Assembly (NCBI RefSeq): GCF_022288725.1
Contig: NZ_JAKNTA010000005.1
Span: 223,658-287,657 of the forward strand
From: Kitasatospora sp. A2-31
Lineage (GTDB): Bacteria > Actinomycetota > Actinomycetes > Streptomycetales > Streptomycetaceae
Direction: 5' to 3'
DNA length: 64,000 bases
A program made the translations under genes and the position numbers. Shown here piece by piece: positions 33,495-41,431 of the stretch. Each line of letters begins with the position of its first letter. Position 1 is the first letter of the stretch. Below the pieces are notes generated by a model that had not been told where the DNA came from, ran no database searches, and was given only the letters and a program-made list of their open reading frames with translations.

Positions 33495-33839
33495 CTACCT
33501 GCTCACCCCCGAGACCACGACGAGCCCGATCAGCGGCACGATCAGGCAGGCCAGGTGGGTGATCACCGAGCGGGTCATCCGGAACACCCCGAAGAGCAGC
33601 AGCCCCACCAGGAGCCAGCCGAAGAACACCTCCTGGGCGAGTCGGCTGGTGTCGTGCATCTGGGCCGTGTCGTTCGAGGTGGGCGCGCCGAAGGTGATCG
33701 ACGACCCGAGGCACATCATGAACAGCATCCCGCCCAGCAGCAGGTTGCCGACGCCGACCAGTGTCGCCACCACGAAGTCGCAGTCGCGGATCCGCTGGTA
33801 CCACCCGACGCCGGCCACGGCCGTGTTGATCTCGCTCAT
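33495..33839 (-). CDS. membrane protein, unknown function
   Basis: A 114-residue protein with two or three membrane helices (VVATLVGVGNLLLGGMLFMM, VFFGWLLVGLLLFGVF, HLACLIVPLIGLVVVSG). ATG at 33839 (MSEINTAVAGVGWYQRIRDCDF). No family recognised with confidence. It is convergent with the PhzF gene and lies between that gene and a terminator belonging to the methyltransferase gene. Confidence 0.7.
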   Translation of the reverse strand: MSEINTAVAGVGWYQRIRDCDFVVATLVGVGNLLLGGMLFMMCLGSSITFGAPTSNDTAQMHDTSRLAQEVFFGWLLVGLLLFGVFRMTRSVITHLACLIVPLIGLVVVSGVSR

Positions 33840-33898
33840 GACAGCCAGCGTGCCCGGTCGGTGCGGCGTCGGGCATGAGCACGGATACTCAACCTGCA

Positions 33899-33929
33899 CG
33901 CAGGAAGTCGGCCCCTCCGACTTCCTGCG
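33899..33929 (-). terminator. hairpin after the methyltransferase gene
   Basis: A 13-bp stem around the loop CCCCT, 31 bases past the stop of the leftward methyltransferase. The inner 23 bases are identical to the terminator at 31902-31924. Confidence 0.8.
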
Positions 33930-33960
33930 CAGTGGCCCTCCCGACCCGGCCCGCCTGCGC

Positions 33961-34761
33961 CTACGTTTTCGGCGCCGCCGCTTCCTGCGCCGGCTTCGCG
34001 GCGCGGAGCGAGTACACCTTCGGGATGCCCCCGCCGTCGGGGAGCCGGAAGTGGGCGTGGTCGTGCTCGTGCAGGAACTCCAGGCGCAGGCCGGCCGCGA
34101 CGAGCGCGCTGACCACGTCGCCCAGGCCGTGCCGCCACTCGACCGTCACCGTGGCCGTGGTGGCGGCGTCCGGATCGGCGTAGGTGCCGGGTTCGTCCCA
34201 GACGGTCGGCTCGCGCCGGAAGTAGTCCTCCTCGATCGTCCGGCCGTCCTCGCCGAGGACGTCGGTGATCGGGTGGTACTCGGCGAGGTAGAGGAATCCG
34301 CCCGGTGCGACCAGGGCGGCCGCCGTCCGCGCCCAGCGGTCGATGTCCGGGAGCCAGCACAGGGCGCCGAAGCCGGTGTAGACGACGTCGAAGGTCCGCC
34401 CACCGAGGGCGTCCACGGCGTCGTACACGTCCGAGACGACGAACCTGGCGTCGTCGGCGCCGATCTTGGCGGCGAGGTCGCGGGCCGTCTCCACGGCGGG
34501 TGCGGAGAAGTCGAGGCCGGTGACGGCGGCCCCGCGCCGGGCCCAGGAGAGCGTGTCCAGCCCGATGTGGCACTGGAGGTGGAGCAGCGTCCTCCCGTCG
34601 ACGTCGCCGACCTCGGCGAGCTCGAAACCGCGGAGCGAGTCGTCGCCCGCGACGAAGCCGGGCACGTCGTAGAAGTCGCCGGCCACGTGGATCGGGACGC
34701 GCTCGTCCCAGTTCGCGCGGTTCGCCGCGCGCCAGTCGGCCGGGTCCGGGGTGGTCGCCAT
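33961..34761 (-). CDS. class I SAM-dependent methyltransferase
   Basis: A 266-residue protein. Residues about 45-160 hold a Rossmann methyltransferase core: TLLHLQCHIGLDTLSWARRGAAVTGLDFSAPAVETARDLA, with the SAM-binding acidic end LDFS, then FDVVYTGFGALCWLPDIDRWA. The start is ATG 34761 (MATTPDPADWRAANRANWDERVP). The substrate is unknown; the opening WRAANRANWDERVPIH is typical of a widespread small-molecule methyltransferase group. Confidence 0.88.
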   Translation of the reverse strand: MATTPDPADWRAANRANWDERVPIHVAGDFYDVPGFVAGDDSLRGFELAEVGDVDGRTLLHLQCHIGLDTLSWARRGAAVTGLDFSAPAVETARDLAAKIGADDARFVVSDVYDAVDALGGRTFDVVYTGFGALCWLPDIDRWARTAAALVAPGGFLYLAEYHPITDVLGEDGRTIEEDYFRREPTVWDEPGTYADPDAATTATVTVEWRHGLGDVVSALVAAGLRLEFLHEHDHAHFRLPDGGGIPKVYSLRAAKPAQEAAAPKT

Positions 34762-34811
34762 GCTCCGCAACCTAACCGGCGGGCCGAGGGCCGTCCACCG
34801 CATTTCGGCCC

Positions 34812-34853
34812 GGTGACGGTCCGTCCGGACCGCGCTCCAGACGGACCGTCACC
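34812..34853 (-). terminator. 14-bp hairpin after the GNAT gene
   Basis: Perfect arms 34812-34825 and 34840-34853 with a 14-base loop, 27 bases past the stop of the leftward acetyltransferase gene. Confidence 0.8.
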
Positions 34854-34879
34854 ATGCTGTCGCGGGAGGCGGAGAGGCT

Positions 34880-35419
34880 CTAGATGCCGAACGGTGCGGC
34901 CCAGCGGACCAGGCCGGACGGGAGCGGGTGGCGGTCGTCCAGGGCGAGCGCCATCCAGGCCTCGTCGGGCTCGTCGATGCTCAGGCGGATGCCGTGGGCG
35001 GAGGCCCGGACGAAGCCGAACCGCGGGTAGTACGTCGGGTGCCCGAGCAGGACGACGAACCGCTCGCCCATGCTCCGGGCGGCGTCGAGTCCGGCGCGCA
35101 CGGCCGCGGACCCGGCGCCCGACAGCTGGTGGTCCGGGTGCACCGACACCGGTCCCATCGCCAGCGCCGGGACGTCCCCGATGAAGGCGCGGGTCAGCAC
35201 GACGTGCCCGACGGGCGTGCCGGCGGGGTCGGCCGGGTCGGTGGCCACGACGGAGAGGCCGTCGATCCAGGCCTCGTCCCGGCGCAGCCCGTCGAGGAGG
35301 TCGGCCTCGTGGAGCCGCCCGAACGCCGCGAGCGTCAGCGCCCGGACGGTCGGAACGTCCGCAGCGGTCTCGGCGCGGGTGAGCCAGGAACGGGCGTGGG
35401 CGGAGGAAGTGGAACGCAT
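34880..35419 (-). CDS. GNAT family N-acetyltransferase
   Basis: A 179-residue YhbS-like acetyltransferase. Its acetyl-CoA loop reads VSVHPDHQLSGAGSAAVRAGL, followed by VVLLGHPTYYPRFGF, the characteristic YhbS-type motif. ATG at 35419 (MRSTSSAHARSW). The 290-bp region upstream, to the phosphatase gene, contains no convincing gene. The substrate is unknown. Confidence 0.88.
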   Translation of the reverse strand: MRSTSSAHARSWLTRAETAADVPTVRALTLAAFGRLHEADLLDGLRRDEAWIDGLSVVATDPADPAGTPVGHVVLTRAFIGDVPALAMGPVSVHPDHQLSGAGSAAVRAGLDAARSMGERFVVLLGHPTYYPRFGFVRASAHGIRLSIDEPDEAWMALALDDRHPLPSGLVRWAAPFGI

Positions 35420-35709
35420 GGTGAAACCCTTCGAGGAAGGGCCCCGGCGCACCGCGGGCACGACAGCGCGTGGTGGGTGCGGAAAGGTCAGACCAGGGCC
35501 CGGGAACGGAGAACGGCCGTCCGGTCGCCGCGCGGCATCGCCGGCGCAGCGGATCTCACCGCGGCCACGATCTCACCTTCCCCGTCTCTCTCGGTCTCCG
35601 GTCGCACAGGAACGGCCCGACCGTAACACGGCCGCGGAACGGGGCGCACGGGATTCTCCGGGTCGGCGGTGCGGCCGGCCCGCCGGGGCTGCGCCCTGGG
35701 CCGTGGGCA

Positions 35710-36147
35710 TCAGCGGAACCGCTCGACGAACCGGCGCTGCCAGGGCGTCTCGACGGCGCGCCGGTCGTAGTGCTCCCGGACGTACGCCACCGCCTCGCCG
35801 GCCGGCACGCCGTCCAGGACGGCCAGGCAGGCGAGTGCCGTTCCGGTCCGGCCGCGGCCGCCGGCGCAGGCGAGCTCCACCCGCTGCCGGGCCGACCGTT
35901 CCCAGGCGTCGCGCAGGGCCGCGGCGGCCCCGACCGGGTCGGCGGGCAAGCGGAAGTCCGGCCAGCGGAGCCAACGGCTCTCCCACGGCGGGTCGGCGGG
36001 GCGGCGGCTCGTCAGGTAGAGGCCGAAGTCCGGCCGGGGCCCGGGCGGCGGCGGTCGGCGCAGGCCGCGCCCCCGGACCAGCCGGCCGGAGGGCAGCGGC
36101 ATCACCCCGGGTGCTGCCGGGTCCCAGGGGGTGCCGGGGGCGCTCAC
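35710..36147 (-). CDS. protein-tyrosine-phosphatase-like protein
   Basis: A 145-residue protein with a CX5R phosphatase loop (VELACAGGRGRTGTALACLAVL; Cys and Arg of CAGGRGR) in a small PTP/dual-specificity fold. Its GTG start overlaps the stop of the ATP-grasp gene as GTGA, so it is co-translated with that ligase. In this setting it could remove a phosphate from a pathway intermediate or regulate the cluster; neither can be read from sequence. Confidence 0.8.
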   Translation of the reverse strand: MSAPGTPWDPAAPGVMPLPSGRLVRGRGLRRPPPPGPRPDFGLYLTSRRPADPPWESRWLRWPDFRLPADPVGAAAALRDAWERSARQRVELACAGGRGRTGTALACLAVLDGVPAGEAVAYVREHYDRRAVETPWQRRFVERFR

Positions 36148-37385
36148 GCGGCGGGTCCGGCGTCCGCGGCGACCGTGACCGCCGAGGCGAACCACTCCGC
36201 GCAGGCGGTCAGCCGGGCGGCCACCTCCGCGGAGTCGGCCCCGGTCACCACGACGTCCCCGGCGCGGTCGAAGGACTTCACGGCGGGCCTGGAGAGCTCG
36301 CCGGGGAGCAGCTTCACGGTGGCGTCGACGACGCCGGGCCGGGTGCGGAGCTCGTCCGGAGAAGGCACCGAGCGCACCAGTCCGGCCGGGGCGGTGAGGA
36401 AGGCCCAGCCGAACGAGCCGCCGGCGGTCCGCGCCACCTCGGGTGCCGGCGCGCCCAGCGTCGCGGCGGCCCAGTGCCGGTGCAGGTCGCCGCCGAACGC
36501 CCGGCGGGTGACCTCGTCGATCCGTCCGCCGCCGACCCGGCCGCCGCACTCGCCGAAGACCAGCGAGCCGTCGGGCTGCTCGAACACCTCGATGTGGAAC
36601 ACGCCGTCGGCATGGCCCAGGGCGGCGAGCACCCGCTCGACCAGCGCGTGGGCCCGCGCGTACAGCTCCGGCTGTTCCGCGGCGGTGAGGGAGACCGAGC
36701 CCACCAGCGCCCCGCTGTGCACGTCGATCACGTTGCGGAGGTAGCGGGAGGCGCCCAGCAGCCGTATCCGCCCGTCGCGCACGACGCCGTCCAGGTGCAG
36801 CTCGGCTCCGGGGACGAACTCCTCGACCAGCCAGGGGCCGACCGCGGCGGAGGCGGCCCAGGCCCGGGCCGCCTCGGGCGAGGCCAGCCGGGCGGTGTTC
36901 CGTGCCCCGGCACCCGCCAGCGGCTTGACCACGACGGGGAACCCGCCGACCCGCAGGGCCGCCTGCTCGACGCCCGACGGGTCGTCGAAGGCCTCGCACC
37001 GGGCGGTGGCGACGCCGGCCGCGCGGACGCGCTCCTTCTGCACGAACTTGTCCCGGAGCGCGATCGCGACCGCGACCGGGAGGGAGCGGACGCCACCGAT
37101 CGCGCCGATGGCGGCGGCGGCCACGAGCGAGTACTCCTGGCCGCTGGTGACGAGGTCGAAGCCGCCCGGGGAGAGCCCGGCCCGCCCCAGCGCGAAGAGC
37201 ACCGACTCGACGTCACCGGCCTGGTCGGCCACCACGATCCCGGCGTCCGTGCCGCTGCGGGCCCGCTCCGCATCGGTCGCGCTGACCGCGCAGACGACCG
37301 AGCAGCCCTCCGCCCGGAGGGCCTCGATCGCCACCGGCTTCCATCCGACCAGGAGGGCGCGGGGCGGTGGTGTGGTGCTGGGCAA
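36144..37385 (-). CDS. ATP-grasp ligase (single domain)
   Basis: A 413-residue carboxylate-amine ligase. The N-terminal Rossmann-like part starts ALLVGWKPVAIEAL. ATP-grasp motifs follow: FPVVVKPLAGAGARNTARL (Lys), LVEEFVPGAELHLDGVV, FHIEVFEQPDGSLVFGECGGRVGG (Mg-binding Glu with Gly where Asn is common). I chose TTG 37385 because GGAGAG lies 5 bases upstream. It probably forms an amide bond between small amino acids. It heads a two-gene leftward unit with the phosphatase, divergent from the MFS gene and facing the tandem ATP-grasp operon. Confidence 0.85.
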   Translation of the reverse strand: MPSTTPPPRALLVGWKPVAIEALRAEGCSVVCAVSATDAERARSGTDAGIVVADQAGDVESVLFALGRAGLSPGGFDLVTSGQEYSLVAAAAIGAIGGVRSLPVAVAIALRDKFVQKERVRAAGVATARCEAFDDPSGVEQAALRVGGFPVVVKPLAGAGARNTARLASPEAARAWAASAAVGPWLVEEFVPGAELHLDGVVRDGRIRLLGASRYLRNVIDVHSGALVGSVSLTAAEQPELYARAHALVERVLAALGHADGVFHIEVFEQPDGSLVFGECGGRVGGGRIDEVTRRAFGGDLHRHWAAATLGAPAPEVARTAGGSFGWAFLTAPAGLVRSVPSPDELRTRPGVVDATVKLLPGELSRPAVKSFDRAGDVVVTGADSAEVAARLTACAEWFASAVTVAADAGPAA

Positions 37386-37468
37386 CGGACTCTCCGGAAC
37401 ATCGGGATCGGTTTTCGAAGAGTCTGCACAACGGGGTCGGCAACGGTCAACGGCCGAATCGACGGGAA

Positions 37469-37483
37469 CCGATCGGACCCGAC
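37469..37483. promoter_or_regulatory. shared 15-bp motif, copy 1
   Basis: CCGATCGGACCCGAC lies between the divergent ATP-grasp and MFS genes. It matches CCGATCGGGTCCGAC at 38969-38983, upstream of the ferredoxin operon, at 13 of 15 bases. It is a possible binding site for a shared cluster regulator. Confidence 0.4.
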
Positions 37484-37608
37484 GCGGCGTCAACTCCATT
37501 CGGAATTCAGTGAAATAGGCGGCGTTCCGGTCACTTGCCGGTCGGTGGGCGGTCCACTAGGGTGGGCCGCTGTCACGGGGGTGTGCACGGCGACGGGGGT
37601 TCGGGCCG

Positions 37609-38910
37609 GTGGGAATTGTCGCTCGTATCGCGGCGGAGGTCGTCCCGGCAAAGCGCGGAAGCCGCATGCTGGTCGCCGGGGCGCTGGTCGACTCGTTCGG
37701 CAACGGGCTTTTCCTGGCCGCGTCCACGCTTTACTTCGTGGGCGTGCTGCGATTTCCCGCGGCCCAGGTCGCGACGACCCTTTCGGTCGCCGCCGTTTTC
37801 GGCCTGCTCAGTCCGTTGCCGCTGGGGCACGTCGCCGACCGGTGGGGCGTCGTCCGCACCTACGTCGCGCTGATGTGCCTGCGCGGCGCGGGATTCGCCG
37901 CCTACGCGCTGATCCACGGCTTCGCCGGGTACGCCGTTCTCACCTGTGCACTGCTCGCGGCCGAGCGTGCCTGTTCGCCGCTGCTCCAGGTGATCGTCTC
38001 CGGCGTGGCCGGGCAGGAGGAGCGCACCCGTACCCTGGCCTCGATCCGGGCGGTGCGCAACGCGGGCCTCACCGGTGGGCTGCTGGTGGCCGGGCTCGTG
38101 CTCGGTCTGCACGTGACCGCCGCGTTCCAGGCCGTGTTCCTGGTGGACGCGGTGTCCTTCCTGGTGATCGCCTGGATGGCGCTGTGGGCGGTCCGGGCCT
38201 CGGACGGGATCCCGACGGCGCCCGCCGCGGACGTGCGGTCCGGCGCCGCGCCGTACCGCGACCCGCGGTTCATGGTGTTCACCGTCTCCAACGGCGTGCT
38301 CTCGCTCTTCGACTCGCTGATCGTCGTCCTGCTGCCGATCTGGGTGGTGCAGCGCACCGAGCTGCCCCACGCCTGGCTCTCCGTCCTGCTCGCCGTCAAC
38401 ACCGTCCTCACGGTCCTGCTCCAGGCGTGGGTGCACCGCTTCGCGACGGGCGTCGAGGGCTCCGTGCGGCTGCTGAAGGCCACGGCGCTGTCGCTGGTGG
38501 TCGGCTGCGGGCTGTTCGCCGTCGCCGAGCGGGTGCCGGTGTGGGTCTGCCTGGTCTGCACGACCGGCGCGGTGGTGGCGGTGACGGTCGGCGAGAACCT
38601 GCAGTCGGTGGCGGGTTGGGAGCTCTCCTACGTGCTTGCGCCGGCCGCGGCCAGGGCGCGCTATCTGGCCACCTTCAGCATGGGGATGACGGCCCAGCGG
38701 ATCGTCGGGCCGACCCTCCTGGTGTCGGCCCTGCTCCCGCTGGGGTTCTGGGCCTGGGCGGTCCTCGCGGCGCTGTTCGCGGCGGCGTCGGCCGGCGCGG
38801 TGTGGTCCGGGAGGCCGGAGCCGGCCGCTGAGGGAGCACCCGCGGACGGGGCGGCTCCGGCGGCTGGGGACCGGTCGGCGGCCGAGCAGGCCGCTTCGCA
38901 CTCGAAGTAG
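37609..38910 (+). CDS. MFS transporter
   Basis: A 433-residue major facilitator with about 12 hydrophobic segments and the loop motif GHVADRWGVVRTYV between helices 2 and 3. GTG start at 37609; the Ala/Glu-rich tail is cytoplasmic. It lies between the divergent ATP-grasp gene and the ferredoxin-led operon, the usual place for the exporter of a biosynthetic cluster. It is probably an efflux protein for the peptide product and hence a self-resistance determinant (inference). Confidence 0.9.
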   Translation: MGIVARIAAEVVPAKRGSRMLVAGALVDSFGNGLFLAASTLYFVGVLRFPAAQVATTLSVAAVFGLLSPLPLGHVADRWGVVRTYVALMCLRGAGFAAYALIHGFAGYAVLTCALLAAERACSPLLQVIVSGVAGQEERTRTLASIRAVRNAGLTGGLLVAGLVLGLHVTAAFQAVFLVDAVSFLVIAWMALWAVRASDGIPTAPAADVRSGAAPYRDPRFMVFTVSNGVLSLFDSLIVVLLPIWVVQRTELPHAWLSVLLAVNTVLTVLLQAWVHRFATGVEGSVRLLKATALSLVVGCGLFAVAERVPVWVCLVCTTGAVVAVTVGENLQSVAGWELSYVLAPAAARARYLATFSMGMTAQRIVGPTLLVSALLPLGFWAWAVLAALFAAASAGAVWSGRPEPAAEGAPADGAAPAAGDRSAAEQAASHSK

Positions 38911-39408
38911 TCCCGGAACCGCCGCCCCGCCCCCTCCGAATTGGCTGTGACGCAGCCGACGATTGACACCGATCGGGTCCGACCGGTACGTACCGACCCG
39001 TGTCTGGCGAAGCGTCAATTCGCCTTCGGGGAACCGTTGACACGCCAGTTCAGGGGCCGTTAGCGTGGCGCCGCGTCGCCGAGTGGAGCCGGGGGGTTTG
39101 CGTGATGACGCCGATGGAGTCGACGCCGAATTGGCCCGGCTCGTCGCGTGATTGAGGACGGTGCCGAATCACGGGCACCGGACCGGATGTCGTCCCGTGG
39201 GGGCGGGCGACACGTCCAGCTGTTTCCTGATTACCGATTGCCTGTCAGAAGCCGGGTACCGGCGGCCGGGTGTGCATTCACGCGGTCCGGCCGCGCCCGG
39301 TCCGCACGTCCTTCCGCCGGGCCCCGTCACGGGTACTCCCGGCATCCTCCGCCGGTCGGAGGAAAGCTATTTGACGCCACGTCACACCGAGAGTGAATTG
39401 CCGGCATC
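38911..39408 (+). promoter_or_regulatory. promoter and long leader of the biosynthetic operon
   Basis: No gene is supported in these 498 bases. There is a good promoter, TTGACA at 39037-39042 and TAGCGT at 39061-39066 (18-base spacer). It implies a leader of over 330 bases before the ferredoxin gene. A second TTGACA occurs at 38963-38968, with TACGTA at 38987-38992. The shared motif (38969-38983) and a GGTACGTACC palindrome (38985-38994) lie just upstream. A 16-codon frame at 39105-39155 (MTPMESTPNWPGSSRD) starts about 30 bases after the expected transcription start and could be a leader peptide, but evidence is thin. Confidence 0.6.
38969..38983. promoter_or_regulatory. shared 15-bp motif, copy 2
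   Basis: CCGATCGGGTCCGAC directly follows the TTGACA at 38963-38968. See copy 1 at 37469-37483. Confidence 0.4.
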
Positions 39409-39732
39409 ATGGCCAAGATCACCTATGTTGAACCCGATGGATCCCGGTCCGTGCTGGACGTGCCGGTCGGCGTGACCGTCATGGACGCCGCGGTCGAGGA
39501 GGGAATCGACGGCATCGTCGGCCAGTGCGGCGGACGCATGGTCTGCGCGACCTGCCACGTGTTCGTCGAGGAGGTCGAGGGGGAGTCGCCGCCCGAGCCC
39601 GACGACGACGAGGACGAGATGCTCGACTACACCGCCGTGGAGCGCCGCCCGGAGAGCCGTCTGAGCTGCCAGCTGACCGTCGGCGACGGGCTCGGCGCCC
39701 TGGTCGTCCGACTGCCGGAAAGCCAGACCTGA
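39409..39732 (+). CDS. [2Fe-2S] ferredoxin
   Basis: A 107-residue putidaredoxin/adrenodoxin-type ferredoxin. The four cluster cysteines are in CGGRMVCATC plus LSC near residue 85, with the acidic docking patch PEPDDDEDEM. It opens the rightward operon. No P450, Rieske oxygenase or reductase is in this cluster, so its electron acceptor is unclear. It may keep the neighbouring non-haem iron dioxygenase or another iron enzyme reduced, or serve an enzyme elsewhere. ATG 39409 has only a weak ribosome binding site. Confidence 0.93.
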   Translation: MAKITYVEPDGSRSVLDVPVGVTVMDAAVEEGIDGIVGQCGGRMVCATCHVFVEEVEGESPPEPDDDEDEMLDYTAVERRPESRLSCQLTVGDGLGALVVRLPESQT

Positions 39733-39755
39733 GGCAGCACGACAAGCGAGGAACC

Positions 39756-40544
39756 ATGCCCACCACACCCATGACCACACCGGACGCAGCGGTCGCGCCC
39801 GACCTTCCGGCGAGCGCCGGGAGACCGGCCGCCGCCGGGGCACCGGAGACCGCCCCGTTCGCCCACTTCCCCTCCGACGTCCTGCGGGAGGCCCTCCACG
39901 GCCTTCCGCCGCAGGCCCTGGACTCCTTCCTGGACTCCTGGAACGACCTGCCGGCCGACGAGTACCTCGGGACCGATCGGCCCTACCGCTTCCGCCGGTA
40001 CGGCAGGTTCCGGCTGCTGGACGACGGTCTGGAGCCGCTGCCGCACGGCACGTTCCTCCAGGACCGGGCGGTGAACAGCCTCGTCGGCGGAGTGCCCCGG
40101 CTGTTCGCGCCGCTGCACGACGCCGTCGCCGCCGGCCCGGCGCTGCGCGCCGTCGTGCGGGCCTTCCGGGAGCGCCTGCCCGGCCCCCGGCACACCGTCG
40201 ACACCTGCGGCGTCCACCAGATCCGGGTGGTCGCCCTGCCCGACGCCGAGGGCGACCCGGCGCCGGAGGGTGTCCACCAGGACGGCCACAGCTACGTCGC
40301 CCAGGTGCTCATCCGCCGCGAGGGGGTGGAGGGCGCGCAGTCGCGCCTGTACGACCTCGACCGGCGCGAGATCCACCGGGCCGTGCTCACCGACCCGCTG
40401 GAGTCGATCGTCCTCGACGACCGCCGGGTCCTGCACGACGTCTCGCCGATCACCTCCGCCCCCGGTGCCGCCATCGGCGTCCGGGACATGCTGCTCGTCG
40501 ACTTCTTCGCCAGCTTCGACTCCACGAAAGAGGTAGCCCTGTGA
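39756..40544 (+). CDS. 2OG-Fe(II) dioxygenase family protein (PF10014-like)
   Basis: 262 residues, ATG 39756 after AAGCGAGGAACC. The C-terminal half matches the family containing isoleucine and other free-amino-acid hydroxylases. It has GVHQDGHSYVAQVLI (His-x-Asp iron ligands), SRLYDLDRREI, LTDPLESIVLDDRRVLHDVSPI (distal His) and a C-terminal Arg-containing strand GVRDMLLVDF. It should hydroxylate an amino acid using O2 and 2-oxoglutarate. The stop overlaps the next gene's GTG (GTGA). It probably makes a hydroxylated building block for the ATP-grasp ligases. Confidence 0.85.
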   Translation: MPTTPMTTPDAAVAPDLPASAGRPAAAGAPETAPFAHFPSDVLREALHGLPPQALDSFLDSWNDLPADEYLGTDRPYRFRRYGRFRLLDDGLEPLPHGTFLQDRAVNSLVGGVPRLFAPLHDAVAAGPALRAVVRAFRERLPGPRHTVDTCGVHQIRVVALPDAEGDPAPEGVHQDGHSYVAQVLIRREGVEGAQSRLYDLDRREIHRAVLTDPLESIVLDDRRVLHDVSPITSAPGAAIGVRDMLLVDFFASFDSTKEVAL

Positions 40545-41431
40545 CCGACATCCTCGACAGCAAGGCGCTGGTCCGCCCGCGCATCGGGTTCTCCACCAAC
40601 ATCTGGGACAACCCCGCCGAGATCGTTGAGCACATGGAGTTCCTGGCCGGGCACTTCACCGACATCGAGTTCGAGATCGCCGAGGAGGCGCAGGAGGTCC
40701 TCTTCGGGGCGACCGCGCCCGAGTACGAGAAGATCGTCGACGGCATGCGTTCCGTCATCGCGACCCACGGCCTGGACGTGTCGGTGCACGCGGCCTGGTA
40801 CGGGCCGCACACCGACCTGGTGTCGCCGGACGAGGACGAGCGCGCGGAGTCGGTCAACTACCTGCGGCGCGCCGTGCACTTCGCCGCCGACCTCGGCGTG
40901 GAGCGGGTCACCTACCACCCGGGCTACATGTCCCGCCGCAGCAACGACGTGCTGCTCGACGTGCTGCGCTCCTCGCTGGACAAGGTGCAGCCGCTGATCG
41001 CCAGCACGGGCATCCAGCTCTGCATCGAGAACATGGGCGCCAACCGCCCGCGCTACGTGGTCTTCACCCCCGAGGAGCACGTCGAGCTGTGTCGCAGCAC
41101 CGGCACCTGGCTGACCCTGGACGTGCCGCACCTGGCCACCGTGCACCTGCCGCGCGGCGACTACGACGAGGCGCTGGCGACCGTCGCGCCGTACGTCCAG
41201 ACGGCCCACATCGCCGACATCAAGGGCGCCGACCACACCCACATCCCGATCGGCGAGGGCGACTTCGACCTGTGGGGATCGCTGGAGAAGCTGGGCGAGT
41301 ACGGCTTCGGCGGCGCCGCGATCGTCGAGGAGTTCGCCAAGGGCTACAAGCCGGAGGACTACCTGGAGAAGGCCCTGGAGTTCCGCAGCCGCTGGGACGC
41401 CGAGGGCGCCCGGCTGCGAGGCGAGGGATGA
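40541..41431 (+). CDS. xylose-isomerase-like TIM barrel protein
   Basis: A 296-residue protein of the sugar phosphate isomerase/epimerase (AP endonuclease 2) superfamily. Metal-site elements are in place: IQLCIENMG (Glu), TLDVPHL (Asp), HIADIKGADHTHIPIGEGDFD (His residues) and AAIVEEF (Glu). Such enzymes isomerise or epimerise polyols, keto acids or related substrates with divalent metal. GTG start is coupled to the dioxygenase (GTGA), and the stop overlaps the next start (ATGA). It probably prepares a precursor; the substrate is unknown. Confidence 0.85.
   Translation: MTDILDSKALVRPRIGFSTNIWDNPAEIVEHMEFLAGHFTDIEFEIAEEAQEVLFGATAPEYEKIVDGMRSVIATHGLDVSVHAAWYGPHTDLVSPDEDERAESVNYLRRAVHFAADLGVERVTYHPGYMSRRSNDVLLDVLRSSLDKVQPLIASTGIQLCIENMGANRPRYVVFTPEEHVELCRSTGTWLTLDVPHLATVHLPRGDYDEALATVAPYVQTAHIADIKGADHTHIPIGEGDFDLWGSLEKLGEYGFGGAAIVEEFAKGYKPEDYLEKALEFRSRWDAEGARLRGEG

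Noticed and set aside
39148..39475. Plus-strand frames in the leader of the ferredoxin operon
   Set aside because: They overlap the ferredoxin start in other frames or lack starts and ribosome binding sites. Composition is AT-richer and non-coding in character.
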